A DNA stretch of 34,531 bases from Bradyrhizobium sp. CCBAU 51627 (GTDB lineage Bacteria; Pseudomonadota; Alphaproteobacteria; Rhizobiales; Xanthobacteraceae), in the NCBI RefSeq assembly GCF_028128765.1, contig NZ_LBJG01000074.1, positions 1 to 34,531 of the forward strand. The letters run 5' to 3'. A program made the translations under genes and the position numbers. Numbering within the stretch: position 1 is the first letter of the stretch; each line of letters starts with the position of its first letter. Positions 17,201 through 24,726 of the stretch are shown here, piece after piece. The notes below the pieces were generated by a model. That model had not been told where the DNA came from, did no database searches, and saw only the letters and a program-made list of their open reading frames with translations.

Positions 17201-17638
17201 CAGGATGTGCTTGGGATCCGGCTTGCGCTTAAGCTTAGTATCAACCACTTCGTACGAGAACGAGCCAAGGGCAGAAGGCCGCTCAACACGAATCAGAAAA
17301 TCCGACCAGCCGCCCCACGGAAGGCTGAGCAGAGCACCCTGGAAGACAACGTCTGGGCCAGTCGCCAGAGCCTCGCGGGTTTTGTTCGCCGCGGTCGCAA
17401 GGTCGCTGTCGCGGTTGAGCTCAAGAACCTTCTGGCCATCGGCCTTAAGGGCCGAGAGGTAGCGGAGCTCGTGATCGTCCCCGTATTTTTGAAGAAGCTG
17501 GGCGTCTTCACTGTCTTCGGTGGGGACCAGATCCTCGCCCCGGGCAAACCGCAAATCCAGCGCTGTCGCATGTTTGCAAGACATGAAACGCATCAGATCG
17601 GACGCCGATAGAAGGACCTGCTGCCCCTGAACTCGCAT
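14291..17638 (-). CDS. TM0106-type RecB nuclease / RNase H-like / SF1 helicase fusion
   Basis: The 1115-residue protein joins three catalytic modules. A RecB-like PD-(D/E)XK nuclease is at about 10-230, with Asp113 in GWSDF, EVVDTK at 130-135 and QLVLYS at 147-152. Cys21 plus Cys212, Cys215 and Cys221 (CGLCRWRDTC) are placed as in iron-sulfur nucleases such as Cas4 and AddB. A DEDD/RNase H-like exonuclease (YprB type) spans about 310-490: DIEGDP 317-322, YHYAAYE 379-385, YNRDDC 475-480. An UPF1-like SF1 helicase fills 700-1100: GPPGTGKT 737-744, VDEAGQ 845-850, GDPMQLSQP 870-878, TIDKFQGQE 1028-1036, NVAISRA 1066-1072. ATG 17638 is chosen because GGGGGAG precedes it. All motifs look intact. 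It is divergent from a WYL regulator gene; defence or repair is the likely role. Confidence 0.88.
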   Translation of the reverse strand: MRVQGQQVLLSASDLMRFMSCKHATALDLRFARGEDLVPTEDSEDAQLLQKYGDDHELRYLSALKADGQKVLELNRDSDLATAANKTREALATGPDVVFQGALLSLPWGGWSDFLIRVERPSALGSFSYEVVDTKLKRKPDPKHILQLVLYSDLLSEIQHLEPEHAHVELGNGKRFSFRLNEYAAYSRYARQRLEQFVVAPPTTTPDPVKMCGLCRWRDTCEKFWDETDSLSLVAGISRSQRGKLLASGVTTMTQLGQLRQRIPKLAEATLQKLAAQARLQTLRRAGGPPSFELKPFDPNRGLALLPKPDQGDVFYDIEGDPYFEGGLEYLHGLWFQDGGNGVFRDFWAHDRAAEGESLRKLMTFFADRLEEYPGAHIYHYAAYEISALRRLTCSHGVGEALLDQMLRDHRFVDLYTVVSGSLTASEPAYSLKNLEVFYMEARAGEVKTAGASVVAYENWRDSQDPKILREIRDYNRDDCISTQKLRDWLVSSVRPANMQWGPLGGPNGKGDGRRNSVHDDEAAVAALRKKLVPIRDRYGEAIADLLFDLSRFHPREKKPAWWAIFDKMSKDVDHLIEDAECLGGLVAKTRTIDAGRSWERTYDFPDQESKLKPGDCHIELDGLPASVNLINLDHARRTATVRFSQSRFREAPKFISLLPGRPLDTDAIEGAIERGVDSFIRGDGRYPAIRDFITRSSPRFTNARRLKAVVDAGKMFVTEVVSVVAELDCSVLPIQGPPGTGKTYVSSCAILELVRRGKRIAVASHSHNAIDNLLYAVLDRAAETGTTVSMAKKGGGDFDARYGDLIHQTERNEDARLLSASVVGGTAWLFSRIDFEASFDYLFVDEAGQVSIANTVAMATCAKNVVLVGDPMQLSQPIQGAHPGESGQSALEYLLSGHNTVPVDRGIFLPTSRRMHPDICRFISDLVYEGRLNSDEGAAQQCIIGETYPLRTGARLIEVPHAGNTQSSHEEIAAIRIELQRLLACKFRDRAGHERRLSLDDVLIVAPYNLQVNAIKAALPSGARVGTIDKFQGQEAPVCLISMTTSSGDEIPRGVNFLFSINRINVAISRAQALSLIFASPRLLEVACNTVEDMRLVNSLCALRELDSETRVVR

Positions 17639-17658
17639 AACTCCCCCGTGTGTAAGAC

Positions 17659-17691
17659 TACCGTAACGGGTATGGATGACAATAGCTGTCA
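17659..17691. promoter_or_regulatory. Candidate operators between nuclease-helicase and WYL genes
   Basis: The 71-base divergent gap holds two dyads. One is the near-palindrome TACCGTAACGGGTA (17659-17672). The other is TGACA-N5-TGTCA (17677-17691), a perfect 5-bp inverted repeat. A WYL regulator commonly controls its own divergent promoter, so either may be its operator. No binding evidence exists. Confidence 0.4.
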
Positions 17692-17709
17692 CCCCAGCGG
17701 TTGGCAGTC

Positions 17710-18705
17710 ATGTCTTTCGAAAAAGCTAAACAATTTCTTGACCTTACGACCTATGTCATGGCGCATCGTGCGGGCGTGACGCTCGCGGATGTCGAGGAGC
17801 GTTTCGAGATCTCGCGGCGTACCGCCCAGCGCATGATGCAGGCGCTGGAAGCGCAGTTTCCGGACACTGCGTCAGGCTACGACGAGCAGGGACTCAAGCG
17901 CTGGCGGCTTCAGACCAGCGCGGTTCGGGACCTGCTGACTTTGTCGCCCGAAGAACTTGCGGCACTGGATCTGGCGATCGAGACCCTTCAGCGCACGGCG
18001 TCCGGCCTCGAGGCGGCCGAGCTGCGGCGTCTGAAGGAGAAAATCCTCGCGCTTGTGCCGCGCAGCAAAATGGCGAGGGTTGAGACCGATCATGAGGTGC
18101 TGCTAGAGGCTCAGGGCCTTGCCTCACGGCCGGGTCCGGCTGCCAGGATCAGACCGGATATCGCCGCTGTCATCTCGAATGCCATCAAATCCTCGCAGCG
18201 GCTCAGGATCACGTATCATTCCCGAGGGGCCGCGGCGCCGAGCATGCGTGTGGTTGAGCCCTATGGTGTTCTGATCGGAATCCGGCGCTATCTGGTTGCA
18301 AGGTCGAAAGACGATCCTGGTGGTCCGCTCCGACACTTTGTGGCGGAGCGCATCCAGTCGGGTGAGCTGACGGGCGAGAGCTTCGTTCGCGATCCAGGTT
18401 TCGACCTGCATGAACACGCGCGAAAGGCTTTTGGTGCATTCCACAATGATACGGAATTTGGCGAGGTAGTCTGGCGTTTCACGCCCTCCGCAGCCGATCA
18501 TGCGCGTGCCTTCGCTTTCCACCCCAGCCAGGTGCTCGAAAACCAACCCGATGGCTCGCTCATTGTGCGCTTCTGCGCCTCCGGTCATCTCGAAATGTGC
18601 TGGCACCTATATATGTGGGGTGACCAAGTCGAGGTGCTGGCACCGGAAGCGCTGAGGAAGATGGTGCTTCTCTACAGGCGCTCCGACTTCCCGGCTCTTC
18701 CATAA
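17710..18705 (+). CDS. WYL-domain transcriptional regulator
   Basis: The 331-residue protein has an N-terminal winged helix-turn-helix (about 15-65, VEERFEISRRTAQRMMQALE), a helical linker, a WYL domain at about 140-220 (RLRITYHSRG, VVEPYGVLIGIRRYLVARSK) and a WCX-type C-terminal part ending near 325. In the WYL signature the Trp is replaced (RRYLVAR). WYL proteins bind nucleic acid or nucleotide ligands and often control phage-defence loci (BrxR/CapW type). ATG 17710 is chosen; a TTG three codons upstream is in frame. It is divergent from the nuclease-helicase gene and probably represses it and itself. The pentapeptide gene follows 31 bases downstream. Confidence 0.85.
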   Translation: MSFEKAKQFLDLTTYVMAHRAGVTLADVEERFEISRRTAQRMMQALEAQFPDTASGYDEQGLKRWRLQTSAVRDLLTLSPEELAALDLAIETLQRTASGLEAAELRRLKEKILALVPRSKMARVETDHEVLLEAQGLASRPGPAARIRPDIAAVISNAIKSSQRLRITYHSRGAAAPSMRVVEPYGVLIGIRRYLVARSKDDPGGPLRHFVAERIQSGELTGESFVRDPGFDLHEHARKAFGAFHNDTEFGEVVWRFTPSAADHARAFAFHPSQVLENQPDGSLIVRFCASGHLEMCWHLYMWGDQVEVLAPEALRKMVLLYRRSDFPALP

Positions 18706-18736
18706 GACATGCCAGAATCTGTCACCGGGCGAGTGC

Positions 18737-19573
18737 ATGCTGGAGATAGTGAAACAGCCGCTGGATTATTTCATGCAACGCTTTGCCAGACGTACCGTTC
18801 TTGCGGCAGCATGCCTCCTTGGCGCAGGGCCGGGCATTGCCAGCCCGGTTGTTGCGAGGCACCGCAAACTGCGCGTCACGCAATCGGGTCTCGCCGAAGC
18901 AATCGACCTGCATTTCCGGTGGCTCACGAACGAGACAGAAGGCGCCCGAGCCGTCTTCGCGAACTGCGACCTCTCGGGACTCGATTTTCTCTCGGACCAG
19001 CCGGGCACTGTGGATCTGCGAGGCGCCGATTTCACGGGCGCGGATCTTTCCGGCATCAGGGGCAATGAATTGAGTTTCCACCACACCTCGCTCCAGGGTG
19101 CACGGATGACATCGTCCTTTCTTTCTGCCCCGGTCTTTAGCGGTGCAACCTTGCGTCGGGCTCTGTGCAATCACGTGGTCTGGGGCTGGCCAGCCGCAAG
19201 GCAGACCGAAGACGTTTCTGCCGACGACTTTTCGCCCACCGCCACTTTCATCAACACGGATCTCGATCTCGCTGATTTCAAGCAGGCGCGGGTGAGAGGG
19301 TATTTCTGTGGCGCCCAGTTCACGCATGCGTCGCTGGTAGATGCGGACCTTTCCTGCTCGCGCTTCGATGGCGACGCCGTCTACTGTCCGAACTCTTTCG
19401 CGGGATCACGGCTGATACGAACGAAGTTCGGGAACACAACCGTCAACGCGACGCGATTCCGTTTTGCATTTGATCGCGCCGACTTCTCCGGGGCCACTAT
19501 TGGCCCCGACTGCACGTGGCCTGGTACGCCGGCAGGTACGATAGGTCTGCAGAAGCCGCGGGATGATGTTTAA
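18737..19573 (+). CDS. Exported pentapeptide-repeat protein
   Basis: The 278-residue protein begins with a signal-like segment (FARRTVLAAACLLGAGPGIA, about 16-35) with a twin arginine, so Tat export is possible. From about 80 the sequence has pentapeptide repeats (A(D/N)LxX type): VDLRGADFTGADLSGI, FSGATLRRA, and in the second half TDLDLADFKQARV, AQFTHASLVDADLS, ADFSGATI. These build a right-handed quadrilateral beta-helix. A 30-residue non-repeat insertion splits the helix. The ATG at 18737 has GGGCGAG upstream; ATG 18773 would give a tighter signal peptide. It follows the WYL gene by 31 bases. Unlike Qnr-type pentapeptide proteins, it seems to act outside the cytoplasm. Confidence 0.7.
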   Translation: MLEIVKQPLDYFMQRFARRTVLAAACLLGAGPGIASPVVARHRKLRVTQSGLAEAIDLHFRWLTNETEGARAVFANCDLSGLDFLSDQPGTVDLRGADFTGADLSGIRGNELSFHHTSLQGARMTSSFLSAPVFSGATLRRALCNHVVWGWPAARQTEDVSADDFSPTATFINTDLDLADFKQARVRGYFCGAQFTHASLVDADLSCSRFDGDAVYCPNSFAGSRLIRTKFGNTTVNATRFRFAFDRADFSGATIGPDCTWPGTPAGTIGLQKPRDDV

Positions 19574-19678
19574 GACCAACATACATGGTGCGGCGAAACG
19601 ATTCGGCGTGTGAGCCCTCTGTGGGCTGAGTCGCTCTAAGAAACTGGACGATCTGATCGTGTTAGAGGAGGATAGTGA

Positions 19679-20698
19679 ATGCTTGAATTGATTATTGCCA
19701 AAAACGAGAAAGCGCGCCTTCAGAAGACGTTGTCAAGCATCGTGCGGAGCGCATCGCCTTCGGTAGGCGTCCAAACCGTGGGATTCCCAGGCGGCAATGA
19801 CGATCTAGAACTCTTTACGAAGGGGGATGGCCATCTTTGGTACGGTGAAAGAACACTGACGTTAAAGGACGCAAAAATTCCAAGATATTGGAACGCGCTT
19901 GGGATCTACGACGAATCTCGTTCCGCTCAAACTCCCACTGTCGAGCTAAACATCGCTGTCGACGACAACAGTGGGAGAGTGTCCGGCTTTTTCGCGCGTG
20001 ATCCGGCTACCAAGAAGATCTACCTAATGCACACCGGCAAGGTTGGTGGCGGAGCCAAGGGAGTGGGCAAAACCGCCTTCCTGGCCTGGAGCCGCAGTAC
20101 GGTTGTTCCTGTCGTGGATGTATCCGGCGGTACCCAGCGTTCAGGAATTGTGATTGGTTCTCTCGATCGCGAAACATTCGTCGGGAGAGTTGAACGATTC
20201 GTAAAAAGAGTCGCCTTGTTCAAAGAATTCGTGAAACAGGGGCATCATGAAGATCCGAAGTTTCGCGAACTTGTCGAGGAGCTTCAAAACTTCAGCCCCG
20301 AGTTCGCCGGCTTGAAAACGGGTTACCTCGACAGCACCGTTGAATACCTGAGCTATCATGGCGATGTGATCGACGAACTGTACCGCAAGCGCAGCAAATT
20401 GAAAACGCCGAGCGAGGTCATCTACAATACCAATCTAATCGATCTCGCTGTTCGGGACAGCGGGGTGCTGACCGAAGTTTACGAAGCTAAGACGTCAGTT
20501 GACCGACAGGTTCTCTATACCGCCATCGGTCAGCTCATTGTTCACTCGGCAGAACAACCGAAGCCGCGCAAATTCTTGGTAATTCCGAAAGACCGAGTGC
20601 TTCCAAATGACATTCACGCTGCAATGAAAGAGCATGACATCGAATTGTTAAGATTCGCCGTGATGACCGATGGTTCTGGAGTCAAAGTCGACGTTTAA
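19679..20698 (+). CDS. Hypothetical protein with PD-(D/E)XK-like nuclease motif
   Basis: The 339-residue protein was not assigned to a named family. Its C-terminal third contains NLIDLAVRDSGVLTEVYEAK followed by TAIGQLIVHS. Asp255, Glu269 and Lys271, with Gln285 on the next helix, fit the D-(D/E)xK-Q pattern of restriction-endonuclease-like folds. The N-terminal two thirds contain a Gly/Lys-rich loop (GKVGGGAKGVGKTAF at about 120-134) that is not a proper Walker A. GGAGG lies 8 bases before the ATG. Base composition is clearly lower in GC than the flagellar region, so the gene looks acquired. A restriction or defence nuclease is the most likely role; no methyltransferase lies nearby. Confidence 0.6.
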   Translation: MLELIIAKNEKARLQKTLSSIVRSASPSVGVQTVGFPGGNDDLELFTKGDGHLWYGERTLTLKDAKIPRYWNALGIYDESRSAQTPTVELNIAVDDNSGRVSGFFARDPATKKIYLMHTGKVGGGAKGVGKTAFLAWSRSTVVPVVDVSGGTQRSGIVIGSLDRETFVGRVERFVKRVALFKEFVKQGHHEDPKFRELVEELQNFSPEFAGLKTGYLDSTVEYLSYHGDVIDELYRKRSKLKTPSEVIYNTNLIDLAVRDSGVLTEVYEAKTSVDRQVLYTAIGQLIVHSAEQPKPRKFLVIPKDRVLPNDIHAAMKEHDIELLRFAVMTDGSGVKVDV

Positions 20699-20852
20699 AC
20701 TGGACATCAGCGCGCTTACGGCAGCTAAGGCCTGCGGCATCGTTGAAGGTGCAAGGAGCTGCAGATACGACAATCTGTCTGGGAATTAGAGCTATTTGAC
20801 AACAATTTCGCATCATTCATTATGCATTCACCCAAGGATTGTGGAGATCATC

Positions 20853-21701
20853 TTGAAAGGCCTTTCTCGACGCAGCCTTATCGGAGGAGTGGGCATCTGC
20901 TCGGTCTTGCCGCTGATCTGTGGACGAGACGCTGGGACGAGCGACGCAATCCAGCACTCGCCGATCATTCTCGATGATGAGCTTCGGCATGGCTGTCTTT
21001 TTGCAACGACGAGCGGACAATGCTTTCCGGACGACCAGGCCGTATCCGTCGATCTTTGGAGTTTTAGGGTCAGCGAGATCGACAGCAGCAGCCTCCCTGC
21101 GTCAGTCGGACGGACAGTGATCTGGGACGATGTATTCTCTCTCCGAAGTTTGACACGAAGCGTCGGGGCCGCGCTTAGTGCCGTAACGGAGTGGTATGAA
21201 TTCGACCCCTGCGTCGGACAGTTTTCGTTTCACCTTGATGGTCACGGTCACATAGGTCTTCACGTGCGGGCAATCAATTCTCAGAGGGAGGCATCCGCAT
21301 CTCTGGCGCTCATTGATATCAGCTCCTGTGGGCTTAGCCGGATTGATTGGCCTGATATCTTGCCGCACGCCCGGGAGTCCTACGACGGTGTTGTCGGATT
21401 CGCGCATTGGTCCAGTTACGGGCCGGTGTCGTGCGAAACGGTTGCTGGAAATCCGAGAATTAGAAAGGCGCTGGCTTACTGTGATCAATTCTTTTGGACC
21501 GACGACAAGATGCTCGGGCTAGATGAGGAGGCGTGTTGCAATGCCAGATCGCCGCCTTTGAATTCGGTGGTACAGGACCTGGTTCGAGCGCTTTCCGCAA
21601 AAGGTTTTTCCTTGGGGCTCGAAAAGATCGCTCGTGACGGAAGCTTGTTCGAAGGAAGGCTGCGAATTGCTCCCCAGGCAATCGCTCTCGGGATGTCATA
21701 G
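20853..21701 (+). CDS. Tat-exported hypothetical protein
   Basis: The 282-residue protein starts at TTG 20853, preceded at six bases by GGAG; longer in-frame versions lack a good ribosome site. The N-terminus GLSRRSLIGGVGICSVLPLI has a twin-arginine motif followed by a hydrophobic core, typical of a Tat substrate. Cleavage would fall near residue 25. The rest is a soluble domain with several Trp and aromatic residues and no recognised family. The Cys after LPLI does not sit in a good lipobox. It is 11 bases upstream of the agmatine deiminase gene and likely in one transcript with it. Confidence 0.55.
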   Translation: MKGLSRRSLIGGVGICSVLPLICGRDAGTSDAIQHSPIILDDELRHGCLFATTSGQCFPDDQAVSVDLWSFRVSEIDSSSLPASVGRTVIWDDVFSLRSLTRSVGAALSAVTEWYEFDPCVGQFSFHLDGHGHIGLHVRAINSQREASASLALIDISSCGLSRIDWPDILPHARESYDGVVGFAHWSSYGPVSCETVAGNPRIRKALAYCDQFFWTDDKMLGLDEEACCNARSPPLNSVVQDLVRALSAKGFSLGLEKIARDGSLFEGRLRIAPQAIALGMS

Positions 21702-21712
21702 AGCCAGCTGTC

Positions 21713-22744
21713 ATGTCCGCGATCAGGATACCCGCCCAATGGGAGCCGCATGATTTTTGCTTCATGTCCTGGGCGGTTCATCGGGAATGGGGCTCGTATA
21801 CCGAAAAGGTGAAGCGCGAGCTTCGCGAAATCATCTCCGCGGTCGCAGATCACGAGCCGGTCCGGCTACTGGTACCGCCGGATTTGCTGGCTGACGCAAA
21901 GCAGCAGGCCTTCAGTGAAACTGTCGAAATTATTCCGGCTCCCGTCGATGACATTTGGATGCGCGATATTCTCCCGACATATGCTCTTCAGAATGGTCGG
22001 CTTTGCGCCATCGACTGGAATTTTAACGGGTGGGGAGCGGGACGAGTTCGTCCCGCACGTCCTGGTGACAGACTGGCAGGCTTATTAACGGCATCCTTGT
22101 CAATTCCGTCCGTCCCCGCAACCTTCATTGCCGAGGGAGGGGCGCTTGCTACCGACGGGCAGGGCATGGTCATAACCACGAAAAGTTGCCTGCTCAATCC
22201 CAACCGCAACCAGGCTTTCGGGCGGACACAGGAGGACCAGATGCATGCAATCGAACAGAGCCTCGCCGCCTTTGGAATTAGCAAGGTTGTATGGCTGGAA
22301 GGAGATTCGGACGAACCGATCACGAGCGGGCATGTCGATGGCTATGTTCTGTTCGCCGCCGATAGCGGGCTTCTTGTCGAAGGAGTCGATCGAGAGGAAA
22401 CGCCTGAGGGACGTCGCAGGCAGATTGAAATCGACACGTTGCACGGTCAGCTCGATGCGAAGGGGCGCAGACTAGCCGTGAATGTTGTACTGCCACCACG
22501 CGACCGTTATTTGCGGTTCTCAAATGAAACGTTCGCACCTTGCTATCTGAACGCGTATATTGCGAATGGTGCTGTTATAACGGGGCGGTTCGGAGATCCG
22601 GAACGCGACGAGGCCGCCTGTCGGGCCTTGCAGCAGGCGTTCCCGACGAGGACAGTCAGAATGCTCCGTATTGATCACATCGCCAGGGGTGGTGGTGGTG
22701 TGCATTGCTTAACGAAGGATGTGCCAAAAACTCTCCGACTGTAG
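21713..22744 (+). CDS. Agmatine deiminase family protein
   Basis: The 343-residue protein belongs to the porphyromonas-type peptidyl-arginine deiminase (agmatine deiminase) family, which converts agmatine to N-carbamoylputrescine and ammonia. The signature parts are PAQWEPHDFCFMSW at 7-20, DDIWMRDILPT at 79-89, EGG at 141-143, SGHVDGYV with His207, and the nucleophile Cys332 in GGGGVHCLT. All catalytic residues are present and length is normal. In E. coli-type and plant polyamine pathways an N-carbamoylputrescine amidase is the partner; none is here, and the gene instead sits between an exported protein and a nuclease-like gene. A guanidine-type substrate other than agmatine cannot be excluded. 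Confidence 0.85.
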   Translation: MSAIRIPAQWEPHDFCFMSWAVHREWGSYTEKVKRELREIISAVADHEPVRLLVPPDLLADAKQQAFSETVEIIPAPVDDIWMRDILPTYALQNGRLCAIDWNFNGWGAGRVRPARPGDRLAGLLTASLSIPSVPATFIAEGGALATDGQGMVITTKSCLLNPNRNQAFGRTQEDQMHAIEQSLAAFGISKVVWLEGDSDEPITSGHVDGYVLFAADSGLLVEGVDREETPEGRRRQIEIDTLHGQLDAKGRRLAVNVVLPPRDRYLRFSNETFAPCYLNAYIANGAVITGRFGDPERDEAACRALQQAFPTRTVRMLRIDHIARGGGGVHCLTKDVPKTLRL

Positions 22745-22783
22745 AACTTGATATGCGTAGCGAATGGCTGGAAGGGAAGGATT

Positions 22784-23491
22784 ATGGACCGGTCCGAAAT
22801 CATCAACCTGGGCAAAAGTCTCGGCGCGACGACGGCGAGCTGGCTGGCAGAGAGAGCGAGATCTGGGTTCGATGAAAGTCTGCTTAGCGAAGCTTTGCTT
22901 GTTATTCCCCTTTTCGAATTCCTTAGGCGAGACCCGCGCTGGCGGATAAGTGGCGAATGGTGCGAGTGGAAGCTCGCAGGTTTGAATAGGGGTGATGTCA
23001 ATATAGATCTCTACGCCGAGGGCAAAGCCGAGAAGCTCTTTCTGGAATTTAAGCTCTTGAAAGAGAAGAATCTCAATGATCAGCGATTGATCAAAGACAT
23101 GGTGAAGTTAGCATTGCCCAAGCGACCCGAAGATATCCGGCTGCTCGTAGTTGCGCATCCACCGAGCGGTCAAACCAAACAGCTATCAAAATCGACTTTG
23201 CTGCGAGAAATTGATGCTGCCGGAAAACCCATCAAGTTTCATTTGACGAGGCGAGATGGCGTTGCGCCTCTAGTGAACAGCGATCGAAGAACACACGCAC
23301 TCTCGGACAAGGATGGCAGACATGTCGACCGTATCATTCGATGTGATCCGGATGCCGCCAAGTTTGTTGTCGAGCACATAGCGAGCGAGCGCGACTCTGA
23401 ATTCTTGGCTTCGGTTTATTCTATCTCACGTACCATCGTAAGGGGATCTGCTACCCTCGTCTCGCCAAGCCATATCGAAAACTTCACCTGA
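22784..23491 (+). CDS. Hypothetical protein with PD-(D/E)XK-like motif
   Basis: The 235-residue protein is unassigned. A nuclease-like core is seen at 70-92: GDVNIDLYAEG, then KLFLEFKLLKEK, giving Asp75 and Glu88-x-Lys90, with a preceding helical N-terminus. This layout fits small restriction-endonuclease-like proteins. The start is ATG 22784, with GGAAGGGAAGG just before it; the gene follows the agmatine deiminase gene by 39 bases. No second domain is visible. GC content falls to about 35 percent in the line at 23041, the lowest noticed in the window, which suggests recent transfer. Confidence 0.55.
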   Translation: MDRSEIINLGKSLGATTASWLAERARSGFDESLLSEALLVIPLFEFLRRDPRWRISGEWCEWKLAGLNRGDVNIDLYAEGKAEKLFLEFKLLKEKNLNDQRLIKDMVKLALPKRPEDIRLLVVAHPPSGQTKQLSKSTLLREIDAAGKPIKFHLTRRDGVAPLVNSDRRTHALSDKDGRHVDRIIRCDPDAAKFVVEHIASERDSEFLASVYSISRTIVRGSATLVSPSHIENFT

Positions 23492-23618
23492 TTTCCCTTT
23501 AAAAGCAGTGGCCCGGGAAGGATGCGAAAAGTTGTTTGTCTTTACGGCGCTCCCGCGTATCTGGCTAAGACCTCAACCTGAACCGACTGGGTTCTTCTAA
23601 GCAGGGCAATTCGCGAAT

Positions 23619-24587
23619 ATGAACAAGGTCATTAGTTTTGAGCTGAGGCAGCGTTTGCAACAAGTCGCCCACTTCGATGAGACTCATCCCGATCGCTCTC
23701 GCTACAAGAACTCTGACTACCGGTTCGCCGCCGATGCCAAGTTTCTAAACCTAGCGCCTTCAATCCGCGATATTGCGCCGAGGTACTTCGAAGCCAAGAA
23801 AATCACTTGGCATACGCATGCGAATCACGCGCTCTCATCCCAGGTGTGTTGCCTCAACTTCTTAATGCCTCTCGCGGAGCGACCCGAGGTTCTCGCCCGG
23901 CTCGTCAGGATGGCGTTGAAGTCAAGCGAGGTCAGAATGCTTCCAGTTGAAGATGGACCCGACGGGCGTCCATGGTACGTCGCATTTGAGTGGAATGGGG
24001 GCGGGCGCGATTTCCTCAATGAAGCAGGCCCAGATGGAAGCCTCAGGCGAGGATCGAATTCGACTAGCGCGGATGCCGTCGTCAAGTTCGAGTGTGCAGG
24101 CGAACTTGAAACTCTTCTCATCGAATGGAAATACACGGAGCAGTATGGGGCGCCCATATCCGCAAGCGGAAATCCGACTCGGATTCAACGCTACAGAGAC
24201 TTGGCATTTGCTCCGAACGGCCCCGTTCGCGCTGACCTTGGTCTTATTTTGGAAGACTTCTTTTGGGAGCCGTTCTATCAGCTATTGCGGCAGCAGATGC
24301 TTGCTTTTCAGATGCAGAAGGCGAGGCTGGATGGTGCAACAAAGGTGCGGATTCTTCACATTTCTCCAAAGGAGAACCGTTCTTTGCATCGAGTGACCGC
24401 GCCCGCGCTTCGCCGGTTCGGCGATGACGCTTTTGAGGTGTTCCGTACGTTTCTGAGCGAGCCGGGGGACTTCATCAATTGTTCTACGGAAGAACTGTTC
24501 GTGCCCCTCATCAGTTCTGTACCTTCAAGCGACGCTTGGGCGGTCTACCTCACGCAGCGCTATCGCTATCTCGATGGAGCGGACTAA
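23619..24587 (+). CDS. Putative restriction endonuclease, PGN_0703-like
   Basis: The 322-residue protein resembles the PGN_0703 type of putative restriction endonucleases. The N-terminal part has a conserved-looking SSQVCCLNFLMPLAERPEVL at about 73-92. The PD-(D/E)XK core is SADAVVKFECAGELETLLIEW plus the following Lys, with Asp152, Glu169 and Lys171. The C-terminus is helical, with no added domain. It has its own gap of 127 bases upstream and AGGG before the ATG. No cognate methyltransferase is in the window, so either it acts only on modified or foreign DNA, or the partner was lost. The family name is from memory of the motif pattern and is the less certain part. Confidence 0.6.
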   Translation: MNKVISFELRQRLQQVAHFDETHPDRSRYKNSDYRFAADAKFLNLAPSIRDIAPRYFEAKKITWHTHANHALSSQVCCLNFLMPLAERPEVLARLVRMALKSSEVRMLPVEDGPDGRPWYVAFEWNGGGRDFLNEAGPDGSLRRGSNSTSADAVVKFECAGELETLLIEWKYTEQYGAPISASGNPTRIQRYRDLAFAPNGPVRADLGLILEDFFWEPFYQLLRQQMLAFQMQKARLDGATKVRILHISPKENRSLHRVTAPALRRFGDDAFEVFRTFLSEPGDFINCSTEELFVPLISSVPSSDAWAVYLTQRYRYLDGAD

Positions 24588-24726
24588 TGCCGCGCGTTGG
24601 AAGAGAACAACGATGTTGAAAAATAGCGTTGGGTTGCGCGGCCGAGCAGTTGGACGCTTACTTCGCCGTTCTCGTGCGAATGAAGAGCTGTCTGAGCCGC
24701 GCCAAGAACGAGGTCAGTGGTAAAAG

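Noticed and set aside
19679..20698. Walker A ATP site at GGGAKGVGKTAF
   Set aside because: Spacing differs from GxxxxGK[ST] in a P-loop context; no Walker B or hydrophobic strand is placed to support it.
20853..20940. Lipoprotein signal in the Tat-exported protein (Cys after LPLI)
   Set aside because: Residues before the Cys are not small as a lipobox requires.
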